Translations under genes and position numbers: made by a program
In this document: positions 25,068-33,431 of the stretch, one piece after another
Numbering within the stretch: the stretch's first letter is position 1
How the letters are laid out: every line of letters begins with the position of its first letter
From: Aporhodopirellula sallentina SM41
Lineage (GTDB): Bacteria; Planctomycetota; Planctomycetia; Pirellulales; Pirellulaceae
DNA length: 33,431 nucleotides
NCBI RefSeq assembly: GCF_000346505.1
Contig: NZ_ANOH01000357.1
Span: 1-33,431, forward strand
Direction of reading: 5' to 3'
The notes under the pieces: generated by a model
What the model was told of the DNA's origin: nothing
Databases searched by the model: none
The model's input: the letters and a program-made list of their open reading frames with translations, nothing else

Positions 25068-27257
25068 ATGATAAAAAACGCAAAAAAGGCAGTATTCGGT
25101 GCCATTCGGGTGGTCGCATTGTTGCTGCTGACGTCGACCTGCGTGCCCGCAGGAGGCCCAAACTTGGTGCCGCCGGCGGACGGTCAAACCGCAAACTATT
25201 GGTGTACCTGGTACGCCCAAAACTACTGGATTGGCCGCGGCACTGATCTGAAAGACTTGCGAGGCGTCTCCAACCAAGCCGCCCGTGAAGAGTTGACCGA
25301 ACACGCCGTCTTCAACGAGAAAGACGGATGGGCGACGACGTATCTGGACGGTGCACGAGAGGACTTTATCTTCCTGATCGACCATGGCTGGCAAACGAAA
25401 GACGCGTCGAAACGGATCGCTGGCGGACCGCCGTTTTTCAATCTCGTGGCCGACGAAGATGACTTCCCGAGATACGCGGGACTTTCGCCGCAGGACGCGT
25501 TGCTCCAGTTCAACAAAGAGATCAAAGCACTCGGATGGAATTCGCTCGGCATCTGGACACGTGGCGACGTGACGCCCGAGCAAGCACGAACGTTCGTTGA
25601 GTGGTCCAAGCACGCCGGAATCCGCTATTGGAAAATTGACGGCGGAGACATCGCTCAGTTCAATTCGTTCAAGGCAAAGCAGGAAATATACCCCGACCTC
25701 GTCCTTGAATATGTCACCGGGGCGGGTGGGAACCTCAATCCCAAATGGGATCAAGAACGATCTTCGTATCCGTCGGTTTATGAAATCGGCGGACGGTTGC
25801 AAGCTCCCATGCTACGTTGCCTGCAGCATTCCGATACTTTTCGGACTTACGACGCGTCGCCCTTGTTGATGTCCGTAACGACGCTGCGGCGAACGCATGA
25901 CATCTTGAAACAAACCCAACAACAACCCAAATACCGAGCGATCCTCAACGTACAAGACGATTGCAATATCGCGATCGGTTTAGGTGTTTTAGTCGCCAGC
26001 AAACGACATCCGAACCTAAACGAACGCACCCTGCTCGGACGCGACCTACACCACCAGTTGTCGGGCAAACGGACCATGCAGCGACGCATCAACGAAGTCG
26101 AGCGACTCGGAAGATGGTCGCGAATTGCCCCGGCTTTTCCCGCGGGTGAAGGCGTCTATCTGTCTTCCAAAGAGGAGCTGATCGATCGCTGCGAGTTCAC
26201 CAAATGGGACACGTGGGCATCGAACACCTACGGCAAAATCGTGCATCAAAGCGCTCCCGCAATCATGTCGCGAAACATGCCCCTTCCCATCGTGGAAACC
26301 GACGGTGACGCACCGTACGTCTGCGCGACAACCTATCCCAATGGGCCAACCGGAATCGCGACCGAGGGCCGAGTGAGTCCGGCCAACCAGTGGTACCATC
26401 CGCGTGCGAAAGTTTCGGTGCAGATTCGTGATGCGTCTCAACCGATCGGAATTGCCGGACACTACCAACAACTGAAACTCGGTTTCGCCGGCAGCATCGA
26501 AGACGTCAAACACGTATGGGCGCAAGACTTGTTGGCGGCGGAATCGATCGACATCAAAAGCCAGGTATCGATCCAGGGTGCAACAATGACGATCGATGGA
26601 AATCTGATTGACGAACTGGGAACCTCCGAAGCCGACCGCGGTGACCTCTCCGCCCCCGGTCTCGTGATTCGTTTGGAGGGAGACTCCCTGCCCAAAGCCG
26701 GCGACGATTTCACGCCCGTAACCGAACCGGTGACTGCCGCCGAACCTCTCGATGAACAAACGCAGACGTTGCAGGACGGGTTCACCGGGCGGGCGGAACT
26801 GAAGCGTTGCCGTTATGGCTATCGAGTGACCGCGACAGGGCCGGCGCAAACCATGTTGAAGGAACTCGACGAAAGCATCACGTCAGGGAAACTCTCTGTT
26901 CAATGGCGAATGAAGCCAGCCAACCGATCGGCAACCAAGAACGGCATGTTGGTGCTTTCGAGTGACGAGGACGCGAACGCTGCCTTATGCGCCGGAAGCT
27001 GGATCGGATCCAACGAAATAACGCTTTTCGAAAATCATTCCCAATGGGGCAACGATTTGAAGGGTTCTTTGGACCCAGACGGAGAGTTGTATTGCCGGAT
27101 CGATGTCGATCTTGATTCGCGAACGGCGGAGCTGACGATTAACGAAAAAACAATCTCGCTCGCGTTCTCTGAAACCGTCACGAGTATCAACTACATCGGA
27201 TTCGGCGTGCACAACTCGGCCACCCTGTTCACCGAGCCAAAGATCACTCGCCAATAG
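25068..27257 (+). CDS. Secreted clan GH-D-like glycosidase with C-terminal beta-sandwich
   Basis: 729 aa. The signal peptide is MIKNAKKAVFGAIRVVALLL, with cleavage near residue 30. The N-terminal two thirds look like the TIM barrel of clan GH-D (GH27/31/36, alpha-galactosidase-like): GWNSLGIWTRGDVTP, then RYWKIDGGD. Here D191 matches the nucleophile position, and HSDTFRTYDASP holds D262, a candidate acid/base. A C-terminal domain of about 150 residues (from about 575) is predicted beta-rich and resembles concanavalin-like sandwich modules. The precise GH family and substrate are not assignable by eye. The start at 25068 is chosen because an upstream in-frame ATG at 25017 would put 17 hydrophilic residues before the signal peptide. 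A strong terminator follows it. Confidence 0.65.
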   Translation: MIKNAKKAVFGAIRVVALLLLTSTCVPAGGPNLVPPADGQTANYWCTWYAQNYWIGRGTDLKDLRGVSNQAAREELTEHAVFNEKDGWATTYLDGAREDFIFLIDHGWQTKDASKRIAGGPPFFNLVADEDDFPRYAGLSPQDALLQFNKEIKALGWNSLGIWTRGDVTPEQARTFVEWSKHAGIRYWKIDGGDIAQFNSFKAKQEIYPDLVLEYVTGAGGNLNPKWDQERSSYPSVYEIGGRLQAPMLRCLQHSDTFRTYDASPLLMSVTTLRRTHDILKQTQQQPKYRAILNVQDDCNIAIGLGVLVASKRHPNLNERTLLGRDLHHQLSGKRTMQRRINEVERLGRWSRIAPAFPAGEGVYLSSKEELIDRCEFTKWDTWASNTYGKIVHQSAPAIMSRNMPLPIVETDGDAPYVCATTYPNGPTGIATEGRVSPANQWYHPRAKVSVQIRDASQPIGIAGHYQQLKLGFAGSIEDVKHVWAQDLLAAESIDIKSQVSIQGATMTIDGNLIDELGTSEADRGDLSAPGLVIRLEGDSLPKAGDDFTPVTEPVTAAEPLDEQTQTLQDGFTGRAELKRCRYGYRVTATGPAQTMLKELDESITSGKLSVQWRMKPANRSATKNGMLVLSSDEDANAALCAGSWIGSNEITLFENHSQWGNDLKGSLDPDGELYCRIDVDLDSRTAELTINEKTISLAFSETVTSINYIGFGVHNSATLFTEPKITRQ

Positions 27258-27264
27258 CGTTTTT

Positions 27265-27308
27265 CGAACGGCGCTCCGCTCACATGACGGATCGCGGCCG
27301 TTCGTTTT
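27265..27308 (+). terminator. Rho-independent terminator after the secreted glycosidase
   Basis: CGAACGGC (27265-27272) pairs perfectly with GCCGTTCG (27297-27304). GCTCCG and CGGATC extend the stem inward, leaving a loop of about nine bases. TTTTC follows immediately. It starts eight bases past the stop codon. Confidence 0.7.
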
Positions 27309-27687
27309 CTCTGGGCTACTTCCAATATAGCCTCGCGTTTCGGCCGCCACGCCGTGTTCATGCCGCCGTGTTTATCGCAAAGAACACCGCTCGAGCCCCG
27401 TGCGCACCGCAATTACGAAAGCCGTTCTCAAATGGCGAAGCCGATGTCGCCAGACTTCGGTGGCCTGGATTCTGGCAATCTCTGATACCTGGATGAAGCA
27501 CGTCAAATTCCCAAACACTGGGCACCGGTGCGTGTACGTGTCATCCCCCCCGTCCTCCGCAAAACAGCTACCTTTGAATATCGAAAACTTTTTTTGTGGA
27601 GGTGTTTAGATTCCTGGCCCCTGATTCGGTTGAGCTAGTAGGTGAGGTGATTCTCCCTAATCGCCGAATAGTGTTTTTTTCCCATTC

Positions 27688-27692
27688 AGAGG
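27688..27692 (+). promoter_or_regulatory. Shine-Dalgarno site of the DUF1559 gene
   Basis: AGAGG lies seven bases before the ATG at 27700, an optimal spacing and one of the few clear SD sites in this window. It supports that start codon. Confidence 0.55.
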
Positions 27693-27699
27693 TCCTCAA

Positions 27700-28980
27700 A
27701 TGGATACGCGAAATTGTCCCCGCCAGAAATCAGGCGGATTTACCTTGGTCGAATTGCTCGTAGTAATCGCAATCATTGGCGTGCTCGTCGGTCTGCTCTT
27801 GCCGGCCGTTCAAGCAGCCCGTGAAGCTGCCCGGCGGATGAGTTGCAGTAACAACTTCAAACAAATCGGTTTGGCAATTCACAACTACCACTCCGCCTAC
27901 AAGCAACTTCCAATTCACAAAGGTGGAACCGGCACCTCGTTCCAGGCGACCCGCGTCGGAACCGACAACTCGAACTTCTACAACGGACAACGACAAAGCA
28001 TCTTTGTTGGTTTGCTTCCGTTCTTTGAAGGCCAGGCTCTCTGGGAACAAGTCTCCAATCCACTCGTCGAGCGTACCGACGGTCAAGCCGTCGCGCATGG
28101 CGGTGTCGCAACCGCGCCTTGGCCGGCATTCGGACCTCATCCAGGACACGTTCAATATCCGCCATGGGCGACCGAAATCCCAACCCTGCGATGCCCCAGC
28201 GATCCCGGCATTGGCCTTCCGTCGCTCGGTCGAACCAACTACGCCGCGTGTCTCGGAGACAGCCCCTTCCGCGCCGCCTCCGGAGCGACGGACCAGAACT
28301 TGGTCGTCACCAGTGCTCGTTCACAGCGTACTCGCGCCGCACAACGGGGCATCTTTGTGGCACGACAAAGCACTCGCTTTCGCGACATCCTTGACGGACT
28401 GGCGAACACGATCATGGCAGGCGAGATCCCCACGGACCTCGGTGATCGCGACACCCGAACGGCCATCAACTACAACGACGGAATGGTCATGCGTGCGGAG
28501 CTGAGTGACGCGGTGGAAACTCCCGCCGGTGCCCCGAACGACTGCTCGAATCATCCGAAGATTGACGCGGCACGACCGCAGTTCTGGACATCCGCAGCAA
28601 CCATATCTACCAATAACGCGGTTCTCGGACGCGGTTACCGTTGGGGTTCGGGCGAATGCATGTTCACAACCATGTTCACGATATCGCCACCGAACTCTCC
28701 TGCGTGTGCCCTGCTGAGCAACGAGACCGGAGTGTGGCAATTCTGGCAACGCGCAGGTGTGCTTCCTCCAGGCAGTCGCCACCAAGGAGGATGCCACGTC
28801 TTGATGGGCGACGGAGCCGTGAAGTTCGTTACCGATTCCATCGACGCGGGGAATCAGAGCAGCACTCCCGTCGCCATGGGAGGAGGAGTCTCCAACGCGC
28901 CCGGTTCGATCAGCCCCTACGGTCTTTGGGGAGCCCTCGGGACACGTGCCAGCAAAGAAGTCATCGACGAAGAAATCTAA
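27700..28980 (+). CDS. DUF1559 protein with prepilin-type N-terminus
   Basis: 426 aa. It begins with a short charged leader, then [20 protein letters not shown], the class III prepilin signal with a conserved Glu after the cleavage site, followed by [17 protein letters not shown]. This N-terminal part is the same as in type II secretion and type IV pseudopilins. The rest is the DUF1559 domain, which ends with the family H-x9-D-G motif ([16 protein letters not shown]). The family is strongly expanded in planctomycetes and its function is not known; surface or periplasmic filament roles are inferred. It is followed by a small lipoprotein gene, a common arrangement in these organisms. The length is typical. 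Confidence 0.94.
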   Translation: MDTRNCPRQKSGGFTLVELLVVIAIIGVLVGLLLPAVQAAREAARRMSCSNNFKQIGLAIHNYHSAYKQLPIHKGGTGTSFQATRVGTDNSNFYNGQRQSIFVGLLPFFEGQALWEQVSNPLVERTDGQAVAHGGVATAPWPAFGPHPGHVQYPPWATEIPTLRCPSDPGIGLPSLGRTNYAACLGDSPFRAASGATDQNLVVTSARSQRTRAAQRGIFVARQSTRFRDILDGLANTIMAGEIPTDLGDRDTRTAINYNDGMVMRAELSDAVETPAGAPNDCSNHPKIDAARPQFWTSAATISTNNAVLGRGYRWGSGECMFTTMFTISPPNSPACALLSNETGVWQFWQRAGVLPPGSRHQGGCHVLMGDGAVKFVTDSIDAGNQSSTPVAMGGGVSNAPGSISPYGLWGALGTRASKEVIDEEI

Positions 28981-29081
28981 GCGACCACATCCCAACGAAG
29001 GCTTTCCGAAACGCTTCTGTTTCAACGAATCGCGAGGCGAGAAAACTCACCATGCGAACTTTCTCCGGCCATCGACTTCTT

Positions 29082-29099
29082 CCCTGCAAATTCGCAGGG
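29082..29099 (+). repeat. Short hairpin between DUF1559 gene and lipoprotein
   Basis: CCCTGC and GCAGGG are perfect arms with a six-base loop (AAATTC). It could trim or attenuate transcription between the two genes; no clear T-tract follows. Confidence 0.4.
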
Positions 29100-29184
29100 C
29101 GGGTTTCGATGGTCAAAAAGTTTGGTCGCTATTGCAATCACAAACTCTCTACTTCCATCCCTACCGTCGAGCATTGAATCTCTC

Positions 29185-29364
29185 ATGACCCAAACGTATC
29201 TCAAAATTGCCCTCATCACCCTTTGCCTGAACGTCGCCGTTGGATGTGGAAAAAAAGGAACGAGCCTGGCGACGGAGCACGGCAACATGTCCATCGAAGA
29301 ATACGAGAAACTGGTTGATCAATCGCAAGCCGAAGGCGGTGATGATTCCGCCAAGGAGGAATAA
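29185..29364 (+). CDS. Small lipoprotein
   Basis: 59 aa. The start MTQTYLKIALITLCLNVAVG is a lipoprotein-type signal ending at C21 in AVGC, followed by a short hydrophilic acidic tail (SIEEYEKLVDQSQAEGG). It is 204 bp downstream of the DUF1559 gene on the same strand, as often seen for planctomycete DUF1559 genes, and is probably co-transcribed. Its function is unknown. An in-frame ATG at 29122 would add 21 residues before the signal and is rejected. Confidence 0.6.
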   Translation: MTQTYLKIALITLCLNVAVGCGKKGTSLATEHGNMSIEEYEKLVDQSQAEGGDDSAKEE

Positions 29365-29374
29365 CGAGATCCGA

Positions 29375-29439
29375 GCCAGACGTTCTTCTATTAATCGAAG
29401 TAGCAGCCGAGTCTGGCGTAGGTGTGCCGTAGAAGAACG
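29375..29439. repeat. Interleaved inverted repeats with pseudoknot topology
   Basis: GCCAGAC (29375-29381) pairs with GTCTGGC (29411-29417), and CGTTCTTCTA (29381-29390) pairs with TAGAAGAACG (29430-29439). The arms alternate along the strand (1-2-1'-2'), so both can form only as a pseudoknot or as alternative hairpins. It lies 11 bases after the lipoprotein stop. Confidence 0.45.
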
Positions 29440-29591
29440 CTGTTGAAATCGCTGCGACGCATGCAGGCAACCGCTTCTGTGCGCAAAAGGTTGCCGGCCC
29501 CACGATCACCCGCCCAGCTTGGCGGCGTCGATCGCGTTAAAATAGGTTTCGGAGGTTCTGGGTCTTGGCGGTGTTTTTCCGCGTGTTTTAG

Positions 29592-29756
29592 AACCTTCCG
29601 CTCGGGCCGCGGTTCCTGAGAACCCCCAGGGCCAACATCGCGAAAGAGGTCGATGCCACGACGTTTTCGGATCGGATCTGGGCGTCGTTTAGTGAGACGT
29701 TTGCCAAACAGACGCCTCAAATGCGGCACCTCCTTCGCGGCTCGATTACTGTATAG
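29592..29756 (+). pseudogene. Possible C-terminal gene relic
   Basis: A 55-codon frame opens right after a TAG and ends in a TAG. It lacks a good start and reads like the tail of a protein (ATTFSDRIWASFSETFAKQ, then MRHLLRGSITV). No family is recognised, and chance is not excluded. Confidence 0.2.
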
Positions 29757-30024
29757 AATCGACCGGCAGGTTGACGCTCACGCGGGTTCGCAGAGCCGTC
29801 AATTCGAACGCTTCGAGCTTCCGTGACCGAGCATTTTGCCGGATAGGTACTCTCGCGTCGCCGAATACTCGATTCGTTTGCGTTGTGCCGTTTGTGTTTC
29901 CGAGCATCTCGTTTTCGGATGATTCGGCGACGCACGCCAACACCTACCGCTGTCCTGATTGGTTCGGTTGCACCGGTGTCTTCCACACCCAGATCTTCAC
30001 ACCTCAAAATCCTCAGATTCCTCT

Positions 30025-31509
30025 ATGAAATTGCCCGCTTCGATCGTTGCCTTTGCTCTCACCTGCACAGTAGCAACTACTCATGTGTGTCCCTCCGCAT
30101 ACGCGGCCGAGTCGGAGACGCAGCGTCCACCCAACGTGGTCGTGTTTTTGGTCGACGACCTCGGATACATGGACGTGGGAGCGAACAACCCTGACTGCTT
30201 CTACGACACACCGAACATCGATCGACTGTCCGACTCAGGCATGCGTTTCACCGACGGATATGCGGCCAATCCTGTTTGTTCGCCGACCCGATATAGCTTG
30301 ATGACGGGCAAATACCCGACGCGGGTGCAAGCGACCAACTTTTTCTCCGGTCGTCGTGGCGGAACGTTCAAACCGGCACCGCTCAACAGCAACATGCCGA
30401 TCGAAGAAGTCACGATCGCTGAAGCACTCAAGACGAAGGGCTATGCGACCTTCTTCGCCGGCAAGTGGCACCTCGGTGAATCCGAAGAATACTATCCACA
30501 AAACCAAGGGTTCGATGTCAACATCGGTGGATACAGTCGCGGCGGTCCGTATTCGGGCAAACGCTACTTTGCTCCCTTTGAAAATCCCCAAATGGAAGTC
30601 GAGAGCCCCGCGGGTGATCACCTGCCGGATCGGTTGGCACGAGACACCGCTGCATTTATCGACGAACACAAAGACGAGCCATTCTTGGCATACCTCGCGT
30701 TCTATTCGGTACACACTCCTTTGATGGGACGTCCGGACCTGGTCGCGAAGTACAAAGAGAAAGCAGAGGCGATCGAAGGCGAAGAGTTCGCGGACGAAGA
30801 GCAAGTCATCGGCAAGAAACCTCGCAAGGTTCGCGTGCTACAAAAGCACGCCGTCTATGCCGCAATGGTGGAAGCGATGGACCAAGCCGTTGGCAAAGTT
30901 CTCAAACAACTCGAAGAGTCGGGCGTGGAAGACAACACCATCGTCGTCTTCACATCCGACAACGGTGGTCTCTCCACATCCGAAGGAAGCCCGACGAGCA
31001 ATCTGCCACTTCGCGGAGGCAAAGGATGGGTCTACGAAGGCGGCGTGCGAGAACCGTGGATCATTCGTTACCCGGGTGTGACCAAAGCGGGATCGGTATC
31101 ATCGACTCCGATCTGCTCAATCGACTTGTTACCAACAATTGCATCCGCCGCAGGTGTGGAAATCGATCATCCTATCGACGGAATCGATATTCGCCCGGCT
31201 CTCGAAGGCGGTTCGCTCGATCGTGACGCGTTGTACTGGCACTACCCGCACTACAGCAACCAAGGCGGTATCCCCGGCGGTGCGATCCGGGTCGGGAAGT
31301 ACAAACTGTTCGAACGCTACGAAGACGGCCGAGTTCATCTGTACGATTTGGAAGCGGACCTTAGCGAGAGCAAAGACCTCGCAGCCGAAATGCCCGAACG
31401 AGTTCAACAAATGCGCAAGAAACTTCACGAGTGGTACCAAGACGTCGACGCGAAGTTTTTGCAACCTAAGAACGGCAACGAGCCATGGAAGCCAGAGTAT
31501 ATGCAATAA
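30025..31509 (+). CDS. Secreted sulfatase (type I)
   Basis: 494 aa. A signal peptide covers about residues 1-28 (cleavage near AYA/AE). The metal-binding pair D44-D45 is in FLVDDLGYMDVG. The formylglycine motif is CSPTR with C85. GKWHLGE, a conserved His region and TSDNGG follow, and WHYPHYSN near the C-terminus is typical of arylsulfatase A-like enzymes. It differs clearly from the sulfatases at 3324 and 31612 in its central region (for example GGKGWVYEGGVREPWIIRYP), so substrate preference probably differs. The start at 30025 gives an ideal signal peptide; an in-frame ATG at 29959 adds 22 unlikely residues. The next sulfatase gene starts 102 bp downstream on the same strand, so the pair is probably one unit. 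Confidence 0.92.
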   Translation: MKLPASIVAFALTCTVATTHVCPSAYAAESETQRPPNVVVFLVDDLGYMDVGANNPDCFYDTPNIDRLSDSGMRFTDGYAANPVCSPTRYSLMTGKYPTRVQATNFFSGRRGGTFKPAPLNSNMPIEEVTIAEALKTKGYATFFAGKWHLGESEEYYPQNQGFDVNIGGYSRGGPYSGKRYFAPFENPQMEVESPAGDHLPDRLARDTAAFIDEHKDEPFLAYLAFYSVHTPLMGRPDLVAKYKEKAEAIEGEEFADEEQVIGKKPRKVRVLQKHAVYAAMVEAMDQAVGKVLKQLEESGVEDNTIVVFTSDNGGLSTSEGSPTSNLPLRGGKGWVYEGGVREPWIIRYPGVTKAGSVSSTPICSIDLLPTIASAAGVEIDHPIDGIDIRPALEGGSLDRDALYWHYPHYSNQGGIPGGAIRVGKYKLFERYEDGRVHLYDLEADLSESKDLAAEMPERVQQMRKKLHEWYQDVDAKFLQPKNGNEPWKPEYMQ

Positions 31510-31611
31510 TGCTCTGACTCCCCCGCTGACATGTTCGTGGCAGGTGGACGCTCCGCGTTTACTTGCCTCGAACTCGTCGGCGACTATTCCTCTTCTCTCG
31601 TTGATATCACC

Positions 31612-33159
31612 ATGACCATCTTGGGTTCGCGTTCTTGTCTCGTTGGGATTCTTTGCTCCTTATCTCTGTTTGTTGCATCCTCGCGAACTTCTTTCGCGGA
31701 AACAGGCTCGCTCGATCATCCGAATATCGTTCTGATCCTGGCAGACGATCTCGGCTACGGAGACATTCAGTGTCTCAATCCCGAACGCGGTAAAATCTCG
31801 ACGCCTCATATCGACTCGTTGGCTCAACAGGGAATCACGTTCACCGACGCGCACTCGACCTCGTCGGTTTGCACACCGACGAGATACAGCCTGCTGACGG
31901 GTCGGTACAACTGGCGAACGTCTCTGCAAAGGTTCGTGATTTACGGCTACGATCCGCCGATGATCGAGCAAGACCGGATGACACTGGGCAGTCTGCTGCA
32001 AACGAGCGGATACAAGACCGCCGCGATCGGAAAATGGCACCTCGGGATGACCATCCCCTACACCGACGAACGGCGAGTCAGAGGTCACAATCCACCGAAC
32101 GTGGACTGGGATGCTCGCATCAGCGACGGCCCCAACGAACGTGGGTTTGACTACTACTTTGGCATCTCCGCGTCGCTGGACATGACGCCGTACATCTACA
32201 TCGAGAACGATCGGTTCGTTGGTAAGGGCAACGTTGTCAAAGCTTTCGGGTTTCGCAAAGGCCCCGCCGAACCTGATTTCGAGGCGGTCGACGTTCTGCC
32301 GAAGATTCAAGACAAGACCGTCGAGTTCATCAGCAAAGAAAGGGACAACCAACCGTTCTTTGCGTTCGTTTCACTCACCTCCCCCCATACACCGATCGCT
32401 CCTGCGAAAGAGTGGGAGGGGAAAAGCGGTTTGGGGCGATACGGTGACTTTGTCATGCAGACGGATTCGGTCGTTGGCGAAATCACCCGAGCGATCGATG
32501 AAGCCGGACTGAAGGAAAACACGCTCATCATTTTTACGGCCGACAATGGTTGTTCCAAATCAGCCCGGATCCCCGACCTGCAGGCAAAGGGGCACTACCC
32601 GAGCGCACAGTATCGCGGATCAAAGGGCGATCTATGGGACGGCGGACACCGGATCCCGTTGATCGCGCGTTGGCCAGCACAAATCGCGCCAGCGACGCAG
32701 TCGGACCAATTGATCTGTCAAAGCGATTGCTTGGCGACGTTCGCGGATATCGTCGGTAAAAAACTTCCCGAAAGCGCCGGCGAAGACAGCGTCAGCTTCC
32801 TACCCGCGTTCTACGACAAACCGATCGAGTCCACACGAACAGGGGTGATCCATCATTCCATCGACGGCTACTTCTCGTATCGTCACGGGAAATGGAAACT
32901 GCTCTTGGCGAGAGGGTCCGGCGGATTGACCGCACCTCGAGAGCACCAGGTGGCCGAGGACAGCCCAATCGGACAGCTCTACGACATGGACGCCGATCCG
33001 GGTGAAACCAACAATCTCTACGAAAGCCATCCCGAAGTCGCCAAGCAGTTGCTCGATCAGTTGACCTCGGACATCGAAAACGGCCGTAGCACAGCAGGAG
33101 ATCCGGTCCCCAACGACGTCGAGAACATCGTGTTGTGGAAGAAGCCCACAAAGAAGTAG
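31612..33159 (+). CDS. Secreted sulfatase (type I)
   Basis: 515 aa. A signal peptide covers about residues 1-29 (cleavage near SFA/ET). The metal-binding pair D45-D46 is in ILADDLGYGDIQ. The formylglycine motif is CTPTR with C87, followed by GKWHLGM, TADNGC and GDLWDGGHRIPLIARWP. In overall pattern it is closer to the sulfatase at 3324 than to its neighbour at 30025. The start at 31612 gives a Sec signal; an earlier in-frame ATG at 31531 would add 27 residues without such a signal. The family usually has TSDNGG or FTSDNG where this has FTADNGC, a modest variation near a metal ligand. It is complete, ending 272 bp before the window edge. Confidence 0.93.
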   Translation: MTILGSRSCLVGILCSLSLFVASSRTSFAETGSLDHPNIVLILADDLGYGDIQCLNPERGKISTPHIDSLAQQGITFTDAHSTSSVCTPTRYSLLTGRYNWRTSLQRFVIYGYDPPMIEQDRMTLGSLLQTSGYKTAAIGKWHLGMTIPYTDERRVRGHNPPNVDWDARISDGPNERGFDYYFGISASLDMTPYIYIENDRFVGKGNVVKAFGFRKGPAEPDFEAVDVLPKIQDKTVEFISKERDNQPFFAFVSLTSPHTPIAPAKEWEGKSGLGRYGDFVMQTDSVVGEITRAIDEAGLKENTLIIFTADNGCSKSARIPDLQAKGHYPSAQYRGSKGDLWDGGHRIPLIARWPAQIAPATQSDQLICQSDCLATFADIVGKKLPESAGEDSVSFLPAFYDKPIESTRTGVIHHSIDGYFSYRHGKWKLLLARGSGGLTAPREHQVAEDSPIGQLYDMDADPGETNNLYESHPEVAKQLLDQLTSDIENGRSTAGDPVPNDVENIVLWKKPTKK

Positions 33160-33225
33160 TCACCCGCCCGGTCCCCATCGCAAAGTTGAAAGCCGACGAG
33201 CACACACATCAACCGCACTGCGTTA

Positions 33226-33274
33226 GCGGTTCCCGGCCTCAACTCGCGTGAAATCCCATTCCGCCGATAACCTT
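33226..33274 (+). repeat. Direct repeat, copy 1 (49 bp)
   Basis: This 49-bp unit starts GCGGTTCCCGGCCTCAACT and ends CCGCCGATAACCTT. It recurs 157 bp downstream with two mismatches. It lies in the non-coding region after the last sulfatase. Confidence 0.8.
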
Positions 33275-33275
33275 T

Positions 33276-33358
33276 GTAGGCCGGACCAAGCGAAGCGACG
33301 TTCCGGCATCCACACCACCGCCGGATACGCGTCGCAAAGCCTCCTTCATCCGGCCTAC
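33276..33358. repeat. Inverted repeat between the direct repeats
   Basis: GTAGGCCGGA (33276-33285) and TCCGGCCTAC (33349-33358) are perfect inverted 10-mers. Inside, GTTCCGGCATCC and GCCGGATACGC extend the symmetry. This looks like a REP/BIME-type element, with GTAG/CTAC ends like the other palindromes of this window. Confidence 0.65.
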
Positions 33359-33382
33359 TTTCATTCCGGCCCCACACGAACC

Positions 33383-33431
33383 GCGGTTCCTGGCCTCAAC
33401 CCGCGTGAAATCCCATTCCGCCGATAACCTT
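33383..33431 (+). repeat. Direct repeat, copy 2 (49 bp, runs to window end)
   Basis: This is the second copy of the unit at 33226-33274, with two mismatches. It stops at the last base of the window, so the true length of the repeat and any further copies cannot be seen. Confidence 0.8.

Larger units (their letters stand above)
27258..27699. other. Intergenic region with terminator and DUF1559 leader
   Basis: 442 bp. It opens with an intrinsic terminator for the glycosidase gene (27265-27308). The second half contains a T-tract (about 27585-27597) and a possible leader hairpin (ATTCGG near 27623 pairing with CCGAAT near 27664). It ends with a good ribosome-binding site. No gene was seen. Confidence 0.5.
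29365..30024. other. Long intergenic region, possibly with a gene relic
   Basis: 660 bp. Near the left end are overlapping inverted repeats (29375-29439). The open frame at 29592-29756 looks protein-like but has no start. The rest shows no recognised gene, and a 112-codon minus frame across 29391-29729 has no family resemblance. The region presumably also contains the promoter of the sulfatase at 30025. Confidence 0.45.

Noticed and set aside
29053-29178. Small plus-strand frame of 41 codons before the lipoprotein
   Set aside because: No ribosome-binding site or resemblance; it ends just before the lipoprotein start in another frame.
33259-33271. GCCGATAA as a sigma-28 (flagellar) -10 box
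   Set aside because: The octamer is present in both 49-bp repeats, but no TAAA -35 lies 15 bp upstream and no gene follows in the right place.
1-33431. tRNA, rRNA, CRISPR array, insertion sequence or phage genes
   Set aside because: I looked for cloverleaf and rRNA-like sequence, evenly spaced short repeats, and transposase or integrase motifs in the frames; none was convincing.

Overview
The window looks like chromosomal DNA of a marine planctomycete, most likely Rhodopirellula or a close relative in the Pirellulaceae. The reasons are three secreted sulfatases, a DUF1559 protein with a prepilin-type N-terminus followed by a small lipoprotein, membrane-anchored Ser/Thr kinases encoded next to ECF-type sigma factors, few clear Shine-Dalgarno sites, and short palindromic repeats between genes. 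This assignment is inferred from gene content; no database search was possible. No rRNA, tRNA, CRISPR array, transposase, integrase or phage gene was seen.

Layout. (1) 454-4925, + strand: a Tat-exported GH116-type glycosidase overlaps a sulfatase by 4 nt (ATGA). They look like a two-gene unit for a sulfated glycan or glycolipid. (2) 5193-11718, - strand: a bestrophin-family channel, an RND efflux permease, its lipoprotein membrane-fusion partner and a K+-type two-pore-helix channel. No TolC-like outer-membrane gene is present. (3) 12232-15594, + strand: a large protein made of flagellar hook-IN-like repeats, with no flagellar genes around it. (4) 15852-21577, - strand: five tightly coupled genes, in order of transcription a coiled-coil membrane protein, a TPR/FHA-like protein, a membrane Ser/Thr kinase, a four-TM protein and an ECF-type sigma factor with a C-terminal His/Cys motif. 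(5) 21949-24709, + strand, divergent from (4): a second ECF-type sigma factor overlapping a second membrane kinase with LRR-like C-terminal repeats. (6) 25068-27257: a secreted clan GH-D-like glycosidase. (7) 27700-29364: the DUF1559 pseudopilin-like protein and a 59-aa lipoprotein. (8) 30025-33159: two more sulfatases in tandem.

How it fits together. The outer parts encode secreted polysaccharide or glycolipid breakdown: glycosidases remove sugars and sulfatases remove sulfate. All three sulfatases have the C-x-P-x-R formylglycine motif, so they need a maturation enzyme encoded elsewhere. The central 15.8-24.7 kb is a double signalling locus in which two sigma factors and two transmembrane kinases are transcribed away from a shared 371-bp intergenic region. 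This is the best candidate in the window for an undescribed system. Both kinases depart from the canonical active-site motifs (DYS and DWG in place of DFG, and HLD in place of HRD in one).
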